64,000 nt of DNA from Bacillota bacterium (GCA_023418915.1 JAEZYU010000063.1:167919-231918), one strand, 5' to 3'. Positions 24,577 to 32,708 are shown, counted from the stretch's first letter. Notes: generated by a model not told the origin, from the sequence alone. Program-made: numbers and translations.

Positions 24577-24779
24577 GTTGTCTCACACCTCCTTCCTGAA
24601 CCTATAAAGTTAAAAAAGCTTTTACCGTCCGAAAAAGAAAATATTTTTGCTATGCAATACCCAGGCCTCTTCCGGGAGTGAGATAGCGTATGCACTTTCG
24701 ATGAAGGCTTTGCGTTAGGTTTTATAATGTGCTGGAAGGGTTGAGAAATTGCTGCTTTATTTTTATTTAATTGCTTCAT
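24573..24779 (-). CDS. 68-residue basic protein upstream of cpaB
   Basis: It starts with MKQLNKNKAAIS after AAAGGAG and ends by overlapping the cpaB start as ATGA. No domain is recognised; it is rich in Lys, Ser and His. A short gene with a related beginning (MKQEVKKKRK) occurs at the same place after parB in the second element copy (54673). It is probably a leader gene of the downstream operon. Confidence 0.5.
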   Translation of the reverse strand: MKQLNKNKAAISQPFQHIIKPNAKPSSKVHTLSHSRKRPGYCIAKIFSFSDGKSFFNFIGSGRRCETT

Positions 24780-24810
24780 AGCAGGCTCCTTTCTGTATGG
24801 TTTTAGGGTA

Positions 24811-24944
24811 TTACCAGCCGAGAAAGGCATAATATTCTTTTTTCGGCTGGTAAGCTTTAGGGGGAGGGGTGTGGGGAGGGGGAATAAAAACCCGCAGCAT
24901 TCTCCATTTCTTATAAACTCTGAGACTACCCCCTTGGTGTAGAA
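24811..24944 (-). promoter_or_regulatory. conserved leader with G-quadruplex motif, element 1
   Basis: In transcript order: an ACCAAGGGGGTAG hairpin (24922-24944), then a C-rich tract whose + strand reads G5-A-G4-TGT-G4-A-G5 (24860-24882), then a perfect 11-base stem TTACCAGCCGA/TCGGCTGGTAA (24811-24853). The same three parts occur in the same order at 54508-54641. The tract meets the four-run rule for a G-quadruplex on the template strand. Confidence 0.6.
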
Positions 24945-24952
24945 TGGTTTTA

Positions 24953-25126
24953 TCAATCATTAAAAACAATACACTTATCCCGACTGCATTTTTTGCTATG
25001 CTCATCAAAGTACAAACAATTCTTACATTCCTTATCTTTTGATTGTTCTGCAGGTCCGGCTTCATATTTGGGCTTTTCCTGCATCATTCGCTCATATTTG
25101 CGCAGCTGCCCTTCAGTAAAGTACAT
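24953..25126 (-). CDS. 57-residue Cys-containing small protein after parB
   Basis: It starts MYFTEGQLRKYERMMQEKP after a strong AAGGAGGTG site and ends with C-x2-C..C-x4-C (CKNCLYFDEHSKKCSRDKC), a likely zinc knuckle. Small proteins of this shape commonly follow parB in clostridial integrative elements. The function is unknown. The frame is open 20 codons further up but the ribosome site marks this start. Confidence 0.65.
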   Translation of the reverse strand: MYFTEGQLRKYERMMQEKPKYEAGPAEQSKDKECKNCLYFDEHSKKCSRDKCIVFND

Positions 25127-25215
25127 GGAAGCACCTCCTTTTCGCGAAAAAGGGCATAAAAAAAGCTTCCAACCCTTCGAAAGCAATAATTAAGTAGTCA
25201 CAGCAGTTCCGTATG

Positions 25216-26157
25216 TCACCTTTCTTGCTCCTTCTGCCGCTTTTTATACCAGCTTTCCAGGAGCTGTACAATCAGCTCTTCCTTTTGCTTTTCGGTAAAG
25301 CTTTTAGGGAAAAACCGGTCAATACGTTCCCGCTGTATATTGAATTTTTCCTTTTGATTTGGCTTCTCTTCCGTGAGGATTGAAAAAATAACATCTATAT
25401 TCAGCCTGCCCTCCTGGCTGAGTTTTTTCATCCGCTGTGCCTGAACTAGGGAAGGAGTACATTCCTCCGACTGCATGGTATTGTATAGGTCATTCTGTTC
25501 GTTTTCGGCAAGGTAAGAAAGCTCTACCGCCGGATTGAATGCAATTTGCTTATCATCTACCATTTCAAGCAGGGAGGGGATGAGTTCGGTTAAGCGAATA
25601 TAGCGGGAAATTTGATGCGGACCTTCTCCGGCTTGATCTGCAATTATTTGCCTTGAGGTCTTGTTCGTTAACTTCTGAGCATCTTGCGCAGAAGTTAAAT
25701 CAGACCTTGAACCCTGCCGTTTGATAGCTTCCAGCTTCATCTTATATGCAAAAGCTTTTTCACTTGGCAGAATGCTTTCCCTCTGAAGATTGCTGTCAAC
25801 CATGATAATAGTGGCAGCATCATTGTCAAGATCGCGTACAATGCATGGCATGGTTTCCTTACCTGCAAGCTCGCTTGCCTTTTTACGCCGGTGTCCGGCC
25901 ACCATTTCATAGCCGCCATCCGCTTTGGGGCGAACCAGTCCCGGCACTAGAACACCGTATTGCTTTACACTGTCCGCCATTTCCAGCATGGCTTCATCTG
26001 CTTTCACTTTAAAAGGATGATTGTGAAAATCACTGATTTCCGATAGGGGAATATCCAGCACCTTTTCCCGCTGACTATCAGCACGGCTTTCCTCTGTGGA
26101 AAACAGTTCATCTACTGAGGTTAGCTTGATGCTGTCTCTTGCGCTGCTTTTCGCCAA
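25216..26157 (-). CDS. parB: ParB/Spo0J-like partition protein of element 1
   Basis: 313 residues. The ParB N-terminal domain is clear (IPLSEISDFHNHPFKV, YGVLVPGLVRPKADGGYEMV, AGHRRKKASEL), followed by the helix-turn-helix region (GEGPHQISRYIRLTELIPSL). ParB binds centromere sites and, with ParA, partitions or maintains excised elements. The start is a TTG at 26157 after AAGGAGGTG, overlapping parA by 50 bases; the second copy uses the same layout. A 31-base imperfect palindrome lies inside the gene at 25668-25698. Confidence 0.87.
   Translation of the reverse strand: MAKSSARDSIKLTSVDELFSTEESRADSQREKVLDIPLSEISDFHNHPFKVKADEAMLEMADSVKQYGVLVPGLVRPKADGGYEMVAGHRRKKASELAGKETMPCIVRDLDNDAATIIMVDSNLQRESILPSEKAFAYKMKLEAIKRQGSRSDLTSAQDAQKLTNKTSRQIIADQAGEGPHQISRYIRLTELIPSLLEMVDDKQIAFNPAVELSYLAENEQNDLYNTMQSEECTPSLVQAQRMKKLSQEGRLNIDVIFSILTEEKPNQKEKFNIQRERIDRFFPKSFTEKQKEELIVQLLESWYKKRQKEQER
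25668..25698. repeat. palindrome inside parB, element 1
   Basis: TTAACTTCTG-a-GCA then TGC-g-CAGAAGTTAA with a three-base loop; 13 of 14 pairs form. It codes for the DLTSAQ...QKL stretch. At the homologous place parB of element 2 has a perfect 17-base-arm palindrome of partly different sequence. Confidence 0.6.
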
Positions 26158-26932
26158 TGTCCAGCACCTCCTTTGTAAAGGCTTCATAGGCTCTGGCGGC
26201 TATTCCGTGCGGATCGAACGCATAGATGCTTTTCCCTTGCGCGCTTGTTTCGGCCGCCCGGATGGACAGCGGAATTTCGGTTTGAAAAATCCGCAGCTTT
26301 TCGCCGTAGTCCCGTCGCAGGATAAAAGAAATATCCTTTGCAAAATTTGTGCGGGTATCCACCATTGTGAGTAGAACGCCATCAATGGTCAATTGTTGAT
26401 TGATTTGCCGCCTTACCCGGGCAATAGTCTGCAAAAGCTGTGTCATGCCTTTGGCGGGAAGATAGTGAGCCTGGACGGGAATAATTACGCTATCTGCTGC
26501 AGCAAGGGCATTGATGGTCAACATGCCGAGGAAAGGTGCACAATCGATCAGCACATAGTCATAGTTCTGCTTGACGGTATTAATGTAATTACGAAGTACC
26601 GTTTCCCGGCTCATGGTGTTGACTAGTGACACCTCAATGGCTGACAACTCAATGTTTCCTGGCATCAGATCAATGCCTTCCTTGTGGTGAAGAATACCTT
26701 CGTCTAGCTCATAGGGCTCCTCCTGGATGCTCTTCGTCAGAAGGGTTGCCAATGAAACAGGCATATTATCCGGGTTCTGATAACCTAATGAGTCTGTCAG
26801 ATTGCCCTGGGCATCTGCGTCACAACAAAGCACTTTTTTACCATGGGAAGCAAGTCCGATGCTAAGATTTACTGTCGTCGTGCTTTTGCCCACGCCTCCT
26901 TTTTGGTTTGCAAGGGCGATTACTTTTGACAC
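26108..26932 (-). CDS. parA: ParA/Soj-like partition ATPase of element 1
   Basis: 274 residues, full length. Deviant Walker A KGGVGKST at residues 11-18, A' motif YVLIDCAPFLGML, and a basic C-terminal tail (KQRKRQHQ). ParA forms ATP-dependent patterns that move ParB-DNA complexes. The start is a GTG at 26932 after AGGAGG. A transcript hairpin with a T-rich tail lies just before the ribosome site and may attenuate expression. A homologue at 49275/52777 is split by an insertion. Confidence 0.9.
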   Translation of the reverse strand: MSKVIALANQKGGVGKSTTTVNLSIGLASHGKKVLCCDADAQGNLTDSLGYQNPDNMPVSLATLLTKSIQEEPYELDEGILHHKEGIDLMPGNIELSAIEVSLVNTMSRETVLRNYINTVKQNYDYVLIDCAPFLGMLTINALAAADSVIIPVQAHYLPAKGMTQLLQTIARVRRQINQQLTIDGVLLTMVDTRTNFAKDISFILRRDYGEKLRIFQTEIPLSIRAAETSAQGKSIYAFDPHGIAARAYEAFTKEVLDIGEKQRKRQHQANLSR

Positions 26933-26957
26933 TTGAAATTCCTCCTTTCATGCAAAA

Positions 26958-26996
26958 AAGCCGCCTGCTTTATCTTTTTGATAATTCAAACGGCTT
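26958..26996 (-). promoter_or_regulatory. attenuator-like hairpin before parA, element 1
   Basis: On the - strand AAGCCGTTTG and CAGGCGGCTT form a stem followed by TTTTTT, then the parA ribosome site. The second element has the same stem (49219-49250). A further weak stem lies upstream (about 27003-27055) and is homologous to the terminator at 49171. The gene-free 26933-27148 is otherwise blank. Confidence 0.5.
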
Positions 26997-27148
26997 CTTA
27001 CAAATGTTTAAATTATGATAAGAAAACATAAGTGCAAAACTTATATCCTCTTAGTCATTTGATTTTTTGATTATGATATGGATAATACTCAGATTGAATT
27101 TATAAAGAATGTGAAGTAGATATAATGCAGATTGCTTATACTGCCATA

Positions 27149-27718
27149 TCAATTAAGAACTTCAAAAGTAAAGCTGCAAGGCTTCTCACCATTTGTATTC
27201 AGAGGAGATGAATTGATTTCTTTCAATTTCAGCTTTACACCCAAAGCGTTTTGATAGTGATATAAAAAGTGCCCTGCACAACAACCGCAGTATGTAGGTG
27301 AAACTGAAAAAGGCTGTTTCAACTTTTTAATTGAACCACAGGAACAAGTGTTTTTACCTGCGTGAACACCATTTTGATAATCGCCAAATGTAATCGTAAA
27401 TGTACCATCATCATTCAGATAGGGCGACATCATATATTGAATACTTGACATCAATGCAAGTTTTTCAGAAAGAGTTTTATTTCCATGTTCTTTAGCAAAC
27501 GCCTTACAGTCCTTGTCACGTTGACCACCCTTACAACAACCTTGTTTCTCCATAATCGAAAGACATTGTTCCTTTGTCAGTAACTCATCCATTTTTTCAA
27601 TCAAGGAAACAATATTACATGGATTGTTGCAGTCAGCTTCAAAGTCTATTTGTGCCATAATTTCATCATTTATTTTTTGCTTTTGCATTGTATCTCTAAT
27701 CTTTTTTAAAGTCGGCAT
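27149..27718 (-). CDS. DUF6144-like cysteine-rich protein
   Basis: 189 residues with many cysteines (CNNPCN, GCCKGGQRDKDCKAF, TCSCGSIKKL, SPTYCGCCAGHFLYHYQNAL, KEINSSPLNTNGEKPCSF). The pattern agrees with what I know as DUF6144, often found next to MerR regulators. The Cys motifs suggest metal or Fe-S binding; no reaction is known. It starts 43 bases after the MerR gene on the same strand and is probably in its operon. Confidence 0.7.
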   Translation of the reverse strand: MPTLKKIRDTMQKQKINDEIMAQIDFEADCNNPCNIVSLIEKMDELLTKEQCLSIMEKQGCCKGGQRDKDCKAFAKEHGNKTLSEKLALMSSIQYMMSPYLNDDGTFTITFGDYQNGVHAGKNTCSCGSIKKLKQPFSVSPTYCGCCAGHFLYHYQNALGVKLKLKEINSSPLNTNGEKPCSFTFEVLN

Positions 27719-27761
27719 TTTTATACCTCCACGACCAATATAATCATTAGTACTTCACAAC

Positions 27762-28715
27762 TTATTTTCTGCGTATCATAATTGGTACATAAATGTCAAG
27801 CTGATGGTAACCAAGTGCAGCCTTAATCTCAGGGGTTGGATTTACCATATGGCAGAGTGTTCGATGACCAGGCCGCTCGTCAATCTCAAATCCGCTGGAT
27901 TCCAGCCATTTTTTAATACCTTCATATACTCTGCCATTTATGTCGTCATCTCCATCCACAGACATGGCGGCTGCATACAGTCCACCTTTGAACTCTATGA
28001 TTTCATATGGCTCTACATCTGCTTCCGTTACCCAGTCTTCCACAGCCCAAATCCAAACTGCCCTCATATCTTCCTCGAACCAAAGAAAATCGGGAGCACC
28101 ATATATTAGTTTTTTAACTAAATGGTTGTGTTCTTCCTGCCATTGCTGAAAAGTGCCCATAACATTTTCTATGGTGTCCAGTCCTGACGAAAACGCCTTG
28201 AATGGGTTAATTTGAATAATTCTGACCTCAGGAGCTCTTTTCATCTTTTCAGTTACATCAAATAGCCGATTCTTATTGGATGGGTTGCCGCTGTAAGAGA
28301 CATTGACAAGCTGTCCTTCAATTTCTTTCGCCTTTTCATAGAGCATCTTTACATCAGAATCGTTGCCAAAATCAGCTTTCTCTATCTGATGGATAAACTC
28401 CAAAACAATTTCTTTCAATTCATGTAGAAGGGCAACTTCGCCATCAATATCATCTACTTTTTTACTCAGCACTTCCAAAACGGCTTCAGAGCCAGAAGTG
28501 TTGAATATACGTTGAATATCCTTGATACTGATGTTAAGCTTACGCAAAATTAGGATTTGTTCTAATCTTTTAACGGCAATTTCGTCATATAATCTGTATG
28601 CGTAATCGTTGCTTCTGGTGCTGGTTATCAACCCCATATCCTCATAATAACGTAGCGTTCGGGCGGATATGTCATACTTGGACGACACATCTCTGATTTT
28701 AATTAGTTCGTTCAC
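27762..28715 (-). CDS. MerR family regulator with GyrI-like effector domain
   Basis: 317 residues. An N-terminal MerR winged helix (ISARTLRYYEDMGLITSTRS) and coiled coil are followed by a GyrI-like small-molecule-binding domain (VRIIQINPFKAFSSGLD, YGAPDFLWFEED, YEIIEFKGGLYAAAMSV), the BmrR/TipA layout. Such proteins activate a promoter with a long spacer on binding a lipophilic drug. The start is a GTG after AAGGAGG. The promoter just upstream has the expected 19-base spacer, so it is likely self-regulated together with the DUF6144 gene. Confidence 0.87.
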   Translation of the reverse strand: MNELIKIRDVSSKYDISARTLRYYEDMGLITSTRSNDYAYRLYDEIAVKRLEQILILRKLNISIKDIQRIFNTSGSEAVLEVLSKKVDDIDGEVALLHELKEIVLEFIHQIEKADFGNDSDVKMLYEKAKEIEGQLVNVSYSGNPSNKNRLFDVTEKMKRAPEVRIIQINPFKAFSSGLDTIENVMGTFQQWQEEHNHLVKKLIYGAPDFLWFEEDMRAVWIWAVEDWVTEADVEPYEIIEFKGGLYAAAMSVDGDDDINGRVYEGIKKWLESSGFEIDERPGHRTLCHMVNPTPEIKAALGYHQLDIYVPIMIRRK

Positions 28716-28745
28716 AGTAATCCTCCTTGTCGCTGGTCTGCATTA

Positions 28746-28776
28746 AGTATAAACGCTTCCCCAACGACAAAGTCAA
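28746..28776 (-). promoter_or_regulatory. MerR-type promoter with 19-base spacer
   Basis: On the - strand TTGACT (28776-28771), 19 bases, then TATACT (28751-28746). Ordinary promoters have 17. A 19-base spacer is the hallmark of MerR-controlled promoters, in which the activator twists the DNA. It lies 31 bases before the merR start codon. Confidence 0.65.
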
Positions 28777-28913
28777 TAGAGAAAACTAAAATTCATATTC
28801 AATTATATTAACAGGGTGCAGAATATATAAAATGACCTTCATAATTTGTTGCTGATGTGCAATATATAAAACAGCGAATTACCACTCTTGGGATTACGCT
28901 TATTATGTGCATA

Positions 28914-29381
28914 CTAAATCATATTTTTTTCTTTCATCATTAAATATTCTGTTATTCCTTTTCTATAGAGACTTGGTATCTCTCCTACTTGTTTATAGCC
29001 AATTTTTTCGTAAAAACGCTTCGCATCTGGATTGAAATCTGCGACAACTAAAAATATTTTACTAGTATTCTCCAAAACAGTATCTTCTAGAAAGCCCATA
29101 ATTTTTTTGCCAACACCTTTATTTCTGTATTCCTCTTTTACTGAAAGTAAATGTACTAAAGGAAAGCTATGAAAAGCACCTTTTGGCAAGTAAAATATAA
29201 AACCCATGCATATATCGTTAATTAAAGCAACATATAGGGTTCCTTGTTCCAATCCTTCTAGTATAGCCTTTTTCCCACTTCCTTCATTGGTAAAATACTT
29301 TCTACCTAATTCAGAGTTTAAAAGCGCCTCTTCACAATCATCTAAATATTTCAAGCTTCCATTTTCAAATCTAATGTCCAT
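28914..29381 (-). CDS. GNAT family acetyltransferase
   Basis: 155 residues. The acetyl-CoA loop EYRNKGVGKKIMGFL and the motif VADFNPDAKRFYEKIGYKQV are typical. The start at 29381 follows AGGAGG by five bases; the frame is open further up. It is a single cargo gene with no visible partner, and its substrate is unknown. Confidence 0.85.
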   Translation of the reverse strand: MDIRFENGSLKYLDDCEEALLNSELGRKYFTNEGSGKKAILEGLEQGTLYVALINDICMGFIFYLPKGAFHSFPLVHLLSVKEEYRNKGVGKKIMGFLEDTVLENTSKIFLVVADFNPDAKRFYEKIGYKQVGEIPSLYRKGITEYLMMKEKNMI

Positions 29382-29523
29382 TGTATCCTCCTGCATAGGT
29401 TGTATATTATATAAATAATCTAAAATACGCACTTAATTACTAATACACACAACTGCGCAATCTCAAAAGTCCCTGCTCTTAGCCAAGAGTTTTTTAGATA
29501 ATAGGTAGTCGGTTTGTTTTCCC

Positions 29524-29910
29524 TTATAGGATAAGTTTTATACAATCAATACCTAAAGGCGTTATAGCATATTTGTATTCCAAATAGGGATTACTTTGTA
29601 CATTAAGTAAAAATCCCTTTGTCTCTAAATCGTTTATGCAAACCCAAAAGTCCTGCATCCCCAAATTTGTAATTTTCTTTTGCATTTTAGAAAGTATTTC
29701 TTTCAATGACTCACATTGAGATATACGTCCATTTAAGTTCCCATCTGAATCTAAACATCCATTTGCTTTTGCCTCTTCATAAAATGCCAATAACGTAGTT
29801 AAATGGATAGTTTCACAATCTTTCAATTTACTTATAATATTACTCTTCCTAAACTGGTCGCTATCAAATTCTTTATTCCCCATACTCCTTTTAAAACTCT
29901 CAATATCCAT
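29524..29910 (-). CDS. hypothetical protein, helical, possible winged helix
   Basis: 128 residues with no family recognised. Residues 1-45 are charged (SFKRSMGNKEFDSDQFRKS). The C-terminal half (ILSKMQKKITNLGMQDFWV, INDLETKGFLLNVQSN, YKYAITPLGIDCIKL) has the rhythm of a winged-helix domain ending in a wing strand, as in archaeal-type transcription factors. The gene is compact, with a usable ribosome context. No function is assigned. Confidence 0.5.
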   Translation of the reverse strand: MDIESFKRSMGNKEFDSDQFRKSNIISKLKDCETIHLTTLLAFYEEAKANGCLDSDGNLNGRISQCESLKEILSKMQKKITNLGMQDFWVCINDLETKGFLLNVQSNPYLEYKYAITPLGIDCIKLIL

Positions 29911-30050
29911 TAAGTTATCGATCCTTTCCTCATAGATTTCAATATAAAATAATATTTTAGCAAGTTCTGATTATTAGCCTACTCAGTGTTTGAAATCTAC
30001 TTCAAATTCGTATAGTTTTACATTCGTGTAGTCTTTTTATTGGTGGGTTG

Positions 30051-30069
30051 CTGGGGGAGTGACCCCCAG
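30051..30069. repeat. GC-rich hairpin CTGGGGG/CCCCCAG
   Basis: Seven-pair perfect stem with loop AGTGA. No T tract follows on either strand. It is the only strong structure in the 590-base stretch 29911-30498, which otherwise holds only a possible 19-codon frame. Confidence 0.4.
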
Positions 30070-30118
30070 AACGTGCAGCCCTATCAAAAAAACATATATA
30101 CACTTAGCAACTCGCTTC

Positions 30119-30178
30119 CTAAGGATCCAACCCGCATAACACGCCGCCCACCAAAAAGCCAATCATCTTCATAAACAT
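30119..30178 (-). CDS. possible 19-residue hydrophobic peptide
   Basis: ATG with AAGGAGCG just before it; the peptide is MFMKMIGFLVGGVLCGLDP. It is short and hydrophobic, like small membrane peptides or toxins. The ribosome site is good but nothing else supports it. Confidence 0.25.
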   Translation of the reverse strand: MFMKMIGFLVGGVLCGLDP

Positions 30179-30498
30179 CGCTCCTTCTAATTTGAAATTC
30201 AAATTAAAATTCTTTCCGTTAAATCCGAATGAAAGTCCTGCAATTACTAAACATATTATGCCTAATGAAGGCTTATCTTTAAAATAAGGTAGTTTTCTTA
30301 TTCATTTGAAAACAACCTTATAAAGAAGATTATATCACTTATGTATATTCATTTCCATGAATTTCATAAATCTACTTATATGCCTAAATTCCATTTTTTA
30401 CTCAGTCCATGTACAAAATCTGCTGACGCTTAACGCTCAATAAAGAAAGCAACTTCTTTACTCATTACCCATTCGGCGATATATAATGACACTATCAG

Positions 30499-30907
30499 TC
30501 AAGTTACAGTCAGATATTCTTCCTGCTCCAGGATGCAGTCTTCCATATCTGCAATTAGTTCGCCGATATAAAGCCGCAATACCTCCTTATGGCTCGGTAA
30601 CTGCATGAAAAGATAGGGTATTTCCATCTCTAAAGCTGCAAAAAGATAAAGCAGAAAATAGTAGATGCCCATGTACTGGTTTTGCTGATGAAGGCTCTCA
30701 ATGTAAGCCAATACCTCCTGGGGGTTCCTGTCAGCTTCTACGATGATCCATTAGCTTGGAGGCGTAAGCCCCGGACATTAAATTGAGCTTGTTTATCACA
30801 ATCTGGTTTTCAGTAGTCAGCACGCCTTCTTTTGTCAGTATTTCTTTGTCGATCTTAAAGTCTTGGTCAATAGCCTTGTCCAATAAGTCGATCATCTGAA
30901 AATTCAT
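30499..30907 (-). pseudogene. frameshifted small acidic protein gene
   Basis: The first part starts MNFQMIDLLDKAIDQDF after AAAGGAG and runs through INKLNLMSGAYASKLMD before going out of frame near 30745-30750. A one-base shift restores IVEADRNPQEVLAYIESLHQ and the acidic end ELIADMEDCILEQEE. It resembles the intact gene at 31548 (NKINLISGAM, LDMEEWMQDF). The two lie on opposite sides of the tRNA fragment and face away from it. Confidence 0.55.
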
Positions 30908-30987
30908 CCTAAAAACTCCTTTCATCGTATCCGGTTTGTTATACCGTTTTACTTCTTGTTATATGTTTTTATATCGCCTCTAAAATT

Positions 30988-31096
30988 TGGGGTAACAAAA
31001 GGGGTAACAATTTTTGAAAGCTGTTATAATTATACATTTTTTTATTCTTAACGATTGCTTTCAAATTTAGGGTAACAAGGGTAACATTTTCATGAT
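30988..31096. repeat. GGTAAC repeats inside the right end of element 1
   Basis: GGGGTAAC-AAAA-GGGGTAAC near 30990 and GGGTAAC-AAG-GGTAAC near 31071. They mirror the pair at 17198, each lying 100-260 bases inside the attachment core. The stretch 30926-31194 has no gene. Confidence 0.4.
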
Positions 31097-31153
31097 ATTT
31101 TACTTTATCTGTAAGTAAAATTCCTTACGGGGTAGTTGCCAATAAAATGTAAA

Positions 31154-31191
31154 AGTCCCGAAAAGCTTTATATGATCAGCCTTTCGGGACT
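31154..31191 (-). terminator. tRNA-flanking terminator hairpin
   Basis: AGTCCCGAAA and TTTCGGGACT form ten pairs. On the - strand TTTTAC follows. It lies directly after the CCA end of tRNA fragment B, as the other hairpin does for fragment A, but its sequence is different. Confidence 0.6.
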
Positions 31192-31194
31192 CTT

Positions 31195-31254
31195 TGGCGG
31201 AGAGAGAGAGATTCGAACTCTCGGACGAGTATTAGTCGTCACACGATTTCCAGT
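31195..31254 (-). other. tRNA-Ser(GGA) 3' fragment B, attachment site
   Basis: Same structure as fragment A: anticodon loop CTGGAAA, T arm and CCA end identical. The variable-arm stem is GACGA/TCGTC instead of GAACG/CGTTC. The sequence before ACTGGAAA is again not tRNA. Because both copies lack the 5' half, the intact tRNA should lie further right, beyond a second tandem element. The core is 31240-31254. Confidence 0.8.
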
Positions 31255-31547
31255 GCAGTAAACAGGGAATTTCTTCTTATAATTCCTCATAACTTTTTAT
31301 AACTTCCCTGCTGAAAGGCACATAAAAAGCAGGTTATTTTATATCTTCTTATATCTCTTTACTTCTTTATATATATTGGTTTTGTAAGGTTCGGCACCAT
31401 TTTGGCACCACAATGCCAAAAAAAATACACGATTATGGGTTGTGCAATTTCGACTGACCAATATTTGAGATTTTACATGCTCAATTTGTATGGCATGGCA
31501 CCATTTTGTCACCCGTGGCACCATGAAAATTTGAAGGAGGTTTTACA

Positions 31548-31937
31548 ATGTATAATATGAAAACGTCAACTGATCTGAGTCTTCTGTATGATAAAGGTAT
31601 TTTACTTTCATCCGGGGAAATATGCAAGAATAAAATCAACCTGATATCCGGAGCAATGACTGCCCCACTTGTTGAAGCTATATGGACTTTTACAGACAAT
31701 GACTCTGAAGTTATGGAAAGAATTTCGGCTACCTTAAACCATTTATATCATAATGATCATGAAGTTGAAATGATAGCTGTATTGCAGATCTTATATGATG
31801 TTTCTGGGTTGCAGTTTCCAGAAGATGTTCAACTGTTAACAGAACACCCTGAGGCAAGGCAATACTTTCTGTTCTCATTCTTGCTAGACATGGAAGAGTG
31901 GATGCAGGACTTTATAAGTGAGTCTGCAGAGAATTAA
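31548..31937 (+). CDS. small acidic protein of unknown function
   Basis: 129 residues, ribosome site GAAGGAGG. It is acidic and helical (MERISATLNHLYHNDHEVEM, SFLLDMEEWMQDFISESAEN). No family is recognised. A frameshifted relative lies at 30499-30907 on the other strand, across the tRNA fragment. Being the first gene after the attachment site, it may be part of the element end module. Confidence 0.55.
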   Translation: MYNMKTSTDLSLLYDKGILLSSGEICKNKINLISGAMTAPLVEAIWTFTDNDSEVMERISATLNHLYHNDHEVEMIAVLQILYDVSGLQFPEDVQLLTEHPEARQYFLFSFLLDMEEWMQDFISESAEN

Positions 31938-32042
31938 CCACATAGTTTTCAAAACTTATTGTACAAAATTATATTTTGCTTCAAGAATTTTGTTAAGCCA
32001 CATATAATAAATCTAATTTATCAAGGTAATAATAATAAAGAA

Positions 32043-32081
32043 TTGACTTTATGTCGCAAAAGTTATATAATATTTGCGACA
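32043..32081 (+). promoter_or_regulatory. abiE promoter with overlapping operator
   Basis: TTGACT (32043-32048), 17 bases, TATAAT (32066-32071). Nine-base arms TGTCGCAAA (32052-32060) and TTTGCGACA (32073-32081) straddle the -10 box. AbiEi antitoxins repress their own operon by binding inverted repeats at the promoter, so this is a strong candidate operator. Confidence 0.75.
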
Positions 32082-32090
32082 GGAGGAATT

Positions 32091-32708
32091 GTGTTGGGTA
32101 ACTCATCATATATTGATTTAATCTACAACCGAATATTATCTTTGCCACCTGAAAGTGCTTTTATAGCAACTGATTTCGTTGACATAGCCGATTACAAAGC
32201 AGTAAGCAAATCACTTGAACGGCTTGAAGATGAGAAGAAAATCCGCAGAGTGATCCGTGGTGTTTATGACTGTCCAAAATACAGTGAACTCCTTGGTGAA
32301 TACGAGGCCCCGTCTCCTCATCATATTGCTATGGCTATTGCCAGAAACAACAACTGGACCATTTCTCCCAGTGGAAATACTGCTCTTAACCAATTAGGGC
32401 TATCGACGCAAGTTACCGCGTACTGGCTATACATCAGTGATGGTCCTTATAGAACATATGATATTAACAATGTAAAAATAGAGTTCAGACACCGCAATAA
32501 CAAAGAAATATCCGGAATGTCCTATAAGACCGCAATGGTGATTCAGGCAATAAAAACTCTGAAACAGCAATATGTGAGTGAAGGCATCATAAAACATTTG
32601 AAACAGAGCCTTACTGACGAAGAAAAAGCTAAATTACTGGATGAAGCAAAACAAACTACGACATGGGTTTATGCAATTATAAAAAAAATATGTAAAAGTG
32701 GGGAATAA
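32091..32708 (+). CDS. abiEi: AbiEi-like antitoxin (DUF6088 type)
   Basis: 205 residues. The start is a GTG at 32091 after AGGAGG; the open frame further up lies within the promoter. The N-terminal winged helix (ADYKAVSKSLERLEDEKKIR, RVIRGVYDCPKY) is the DNA-binding part. The rest (WTISPSGNTALNQLGLST) matches antitoxins of type IV AbiE systems. The antitoxin counters the toxin without binding it and represses the operon. The toxin gene starts two bases after its stop. Confidence 0.82.
   Translation: MLGNSSYIDLIYNRILSLPPESAFIATDFVDIADYKAVSKSLERLEDEKKIRRVIRGVYDCPKYSELLGEYEAPSPHHIAMAIARNNNWTISPSGNTALNQLGLSTQVTAYWLYISDGPYRTYDINNVKIEFRHRNNKEISGMSYKTAMVIQAIKTLKQQYVSEGIIKHLKQSLTDEEKAKLLDEAKQTTTWVYAIIKKICKSGE

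Larger units (their letters stand above)
17051..31254. mobile_element. integrative element 1 (decayed ICE) between two tRNA-Ser fragments
   Basis: About 14.2 kb bounded by a 15-base direct repeat that is part of tRNA-Ser(GGA). It contains an integrase, excisionase, sigma-like regulator, ParA, ParB, three Tad-pilus-like genes (one truncated), HigBA and cargo genes. No relaxase, coupling protein or VirB4 gene is present, so it cannot transfer by itself. Sequences just inside both ends hold A/T-rich TTCTTATA-like motifs and paired GGTAAC motifs, likely integrase arm sites. Confidence 0.7.
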
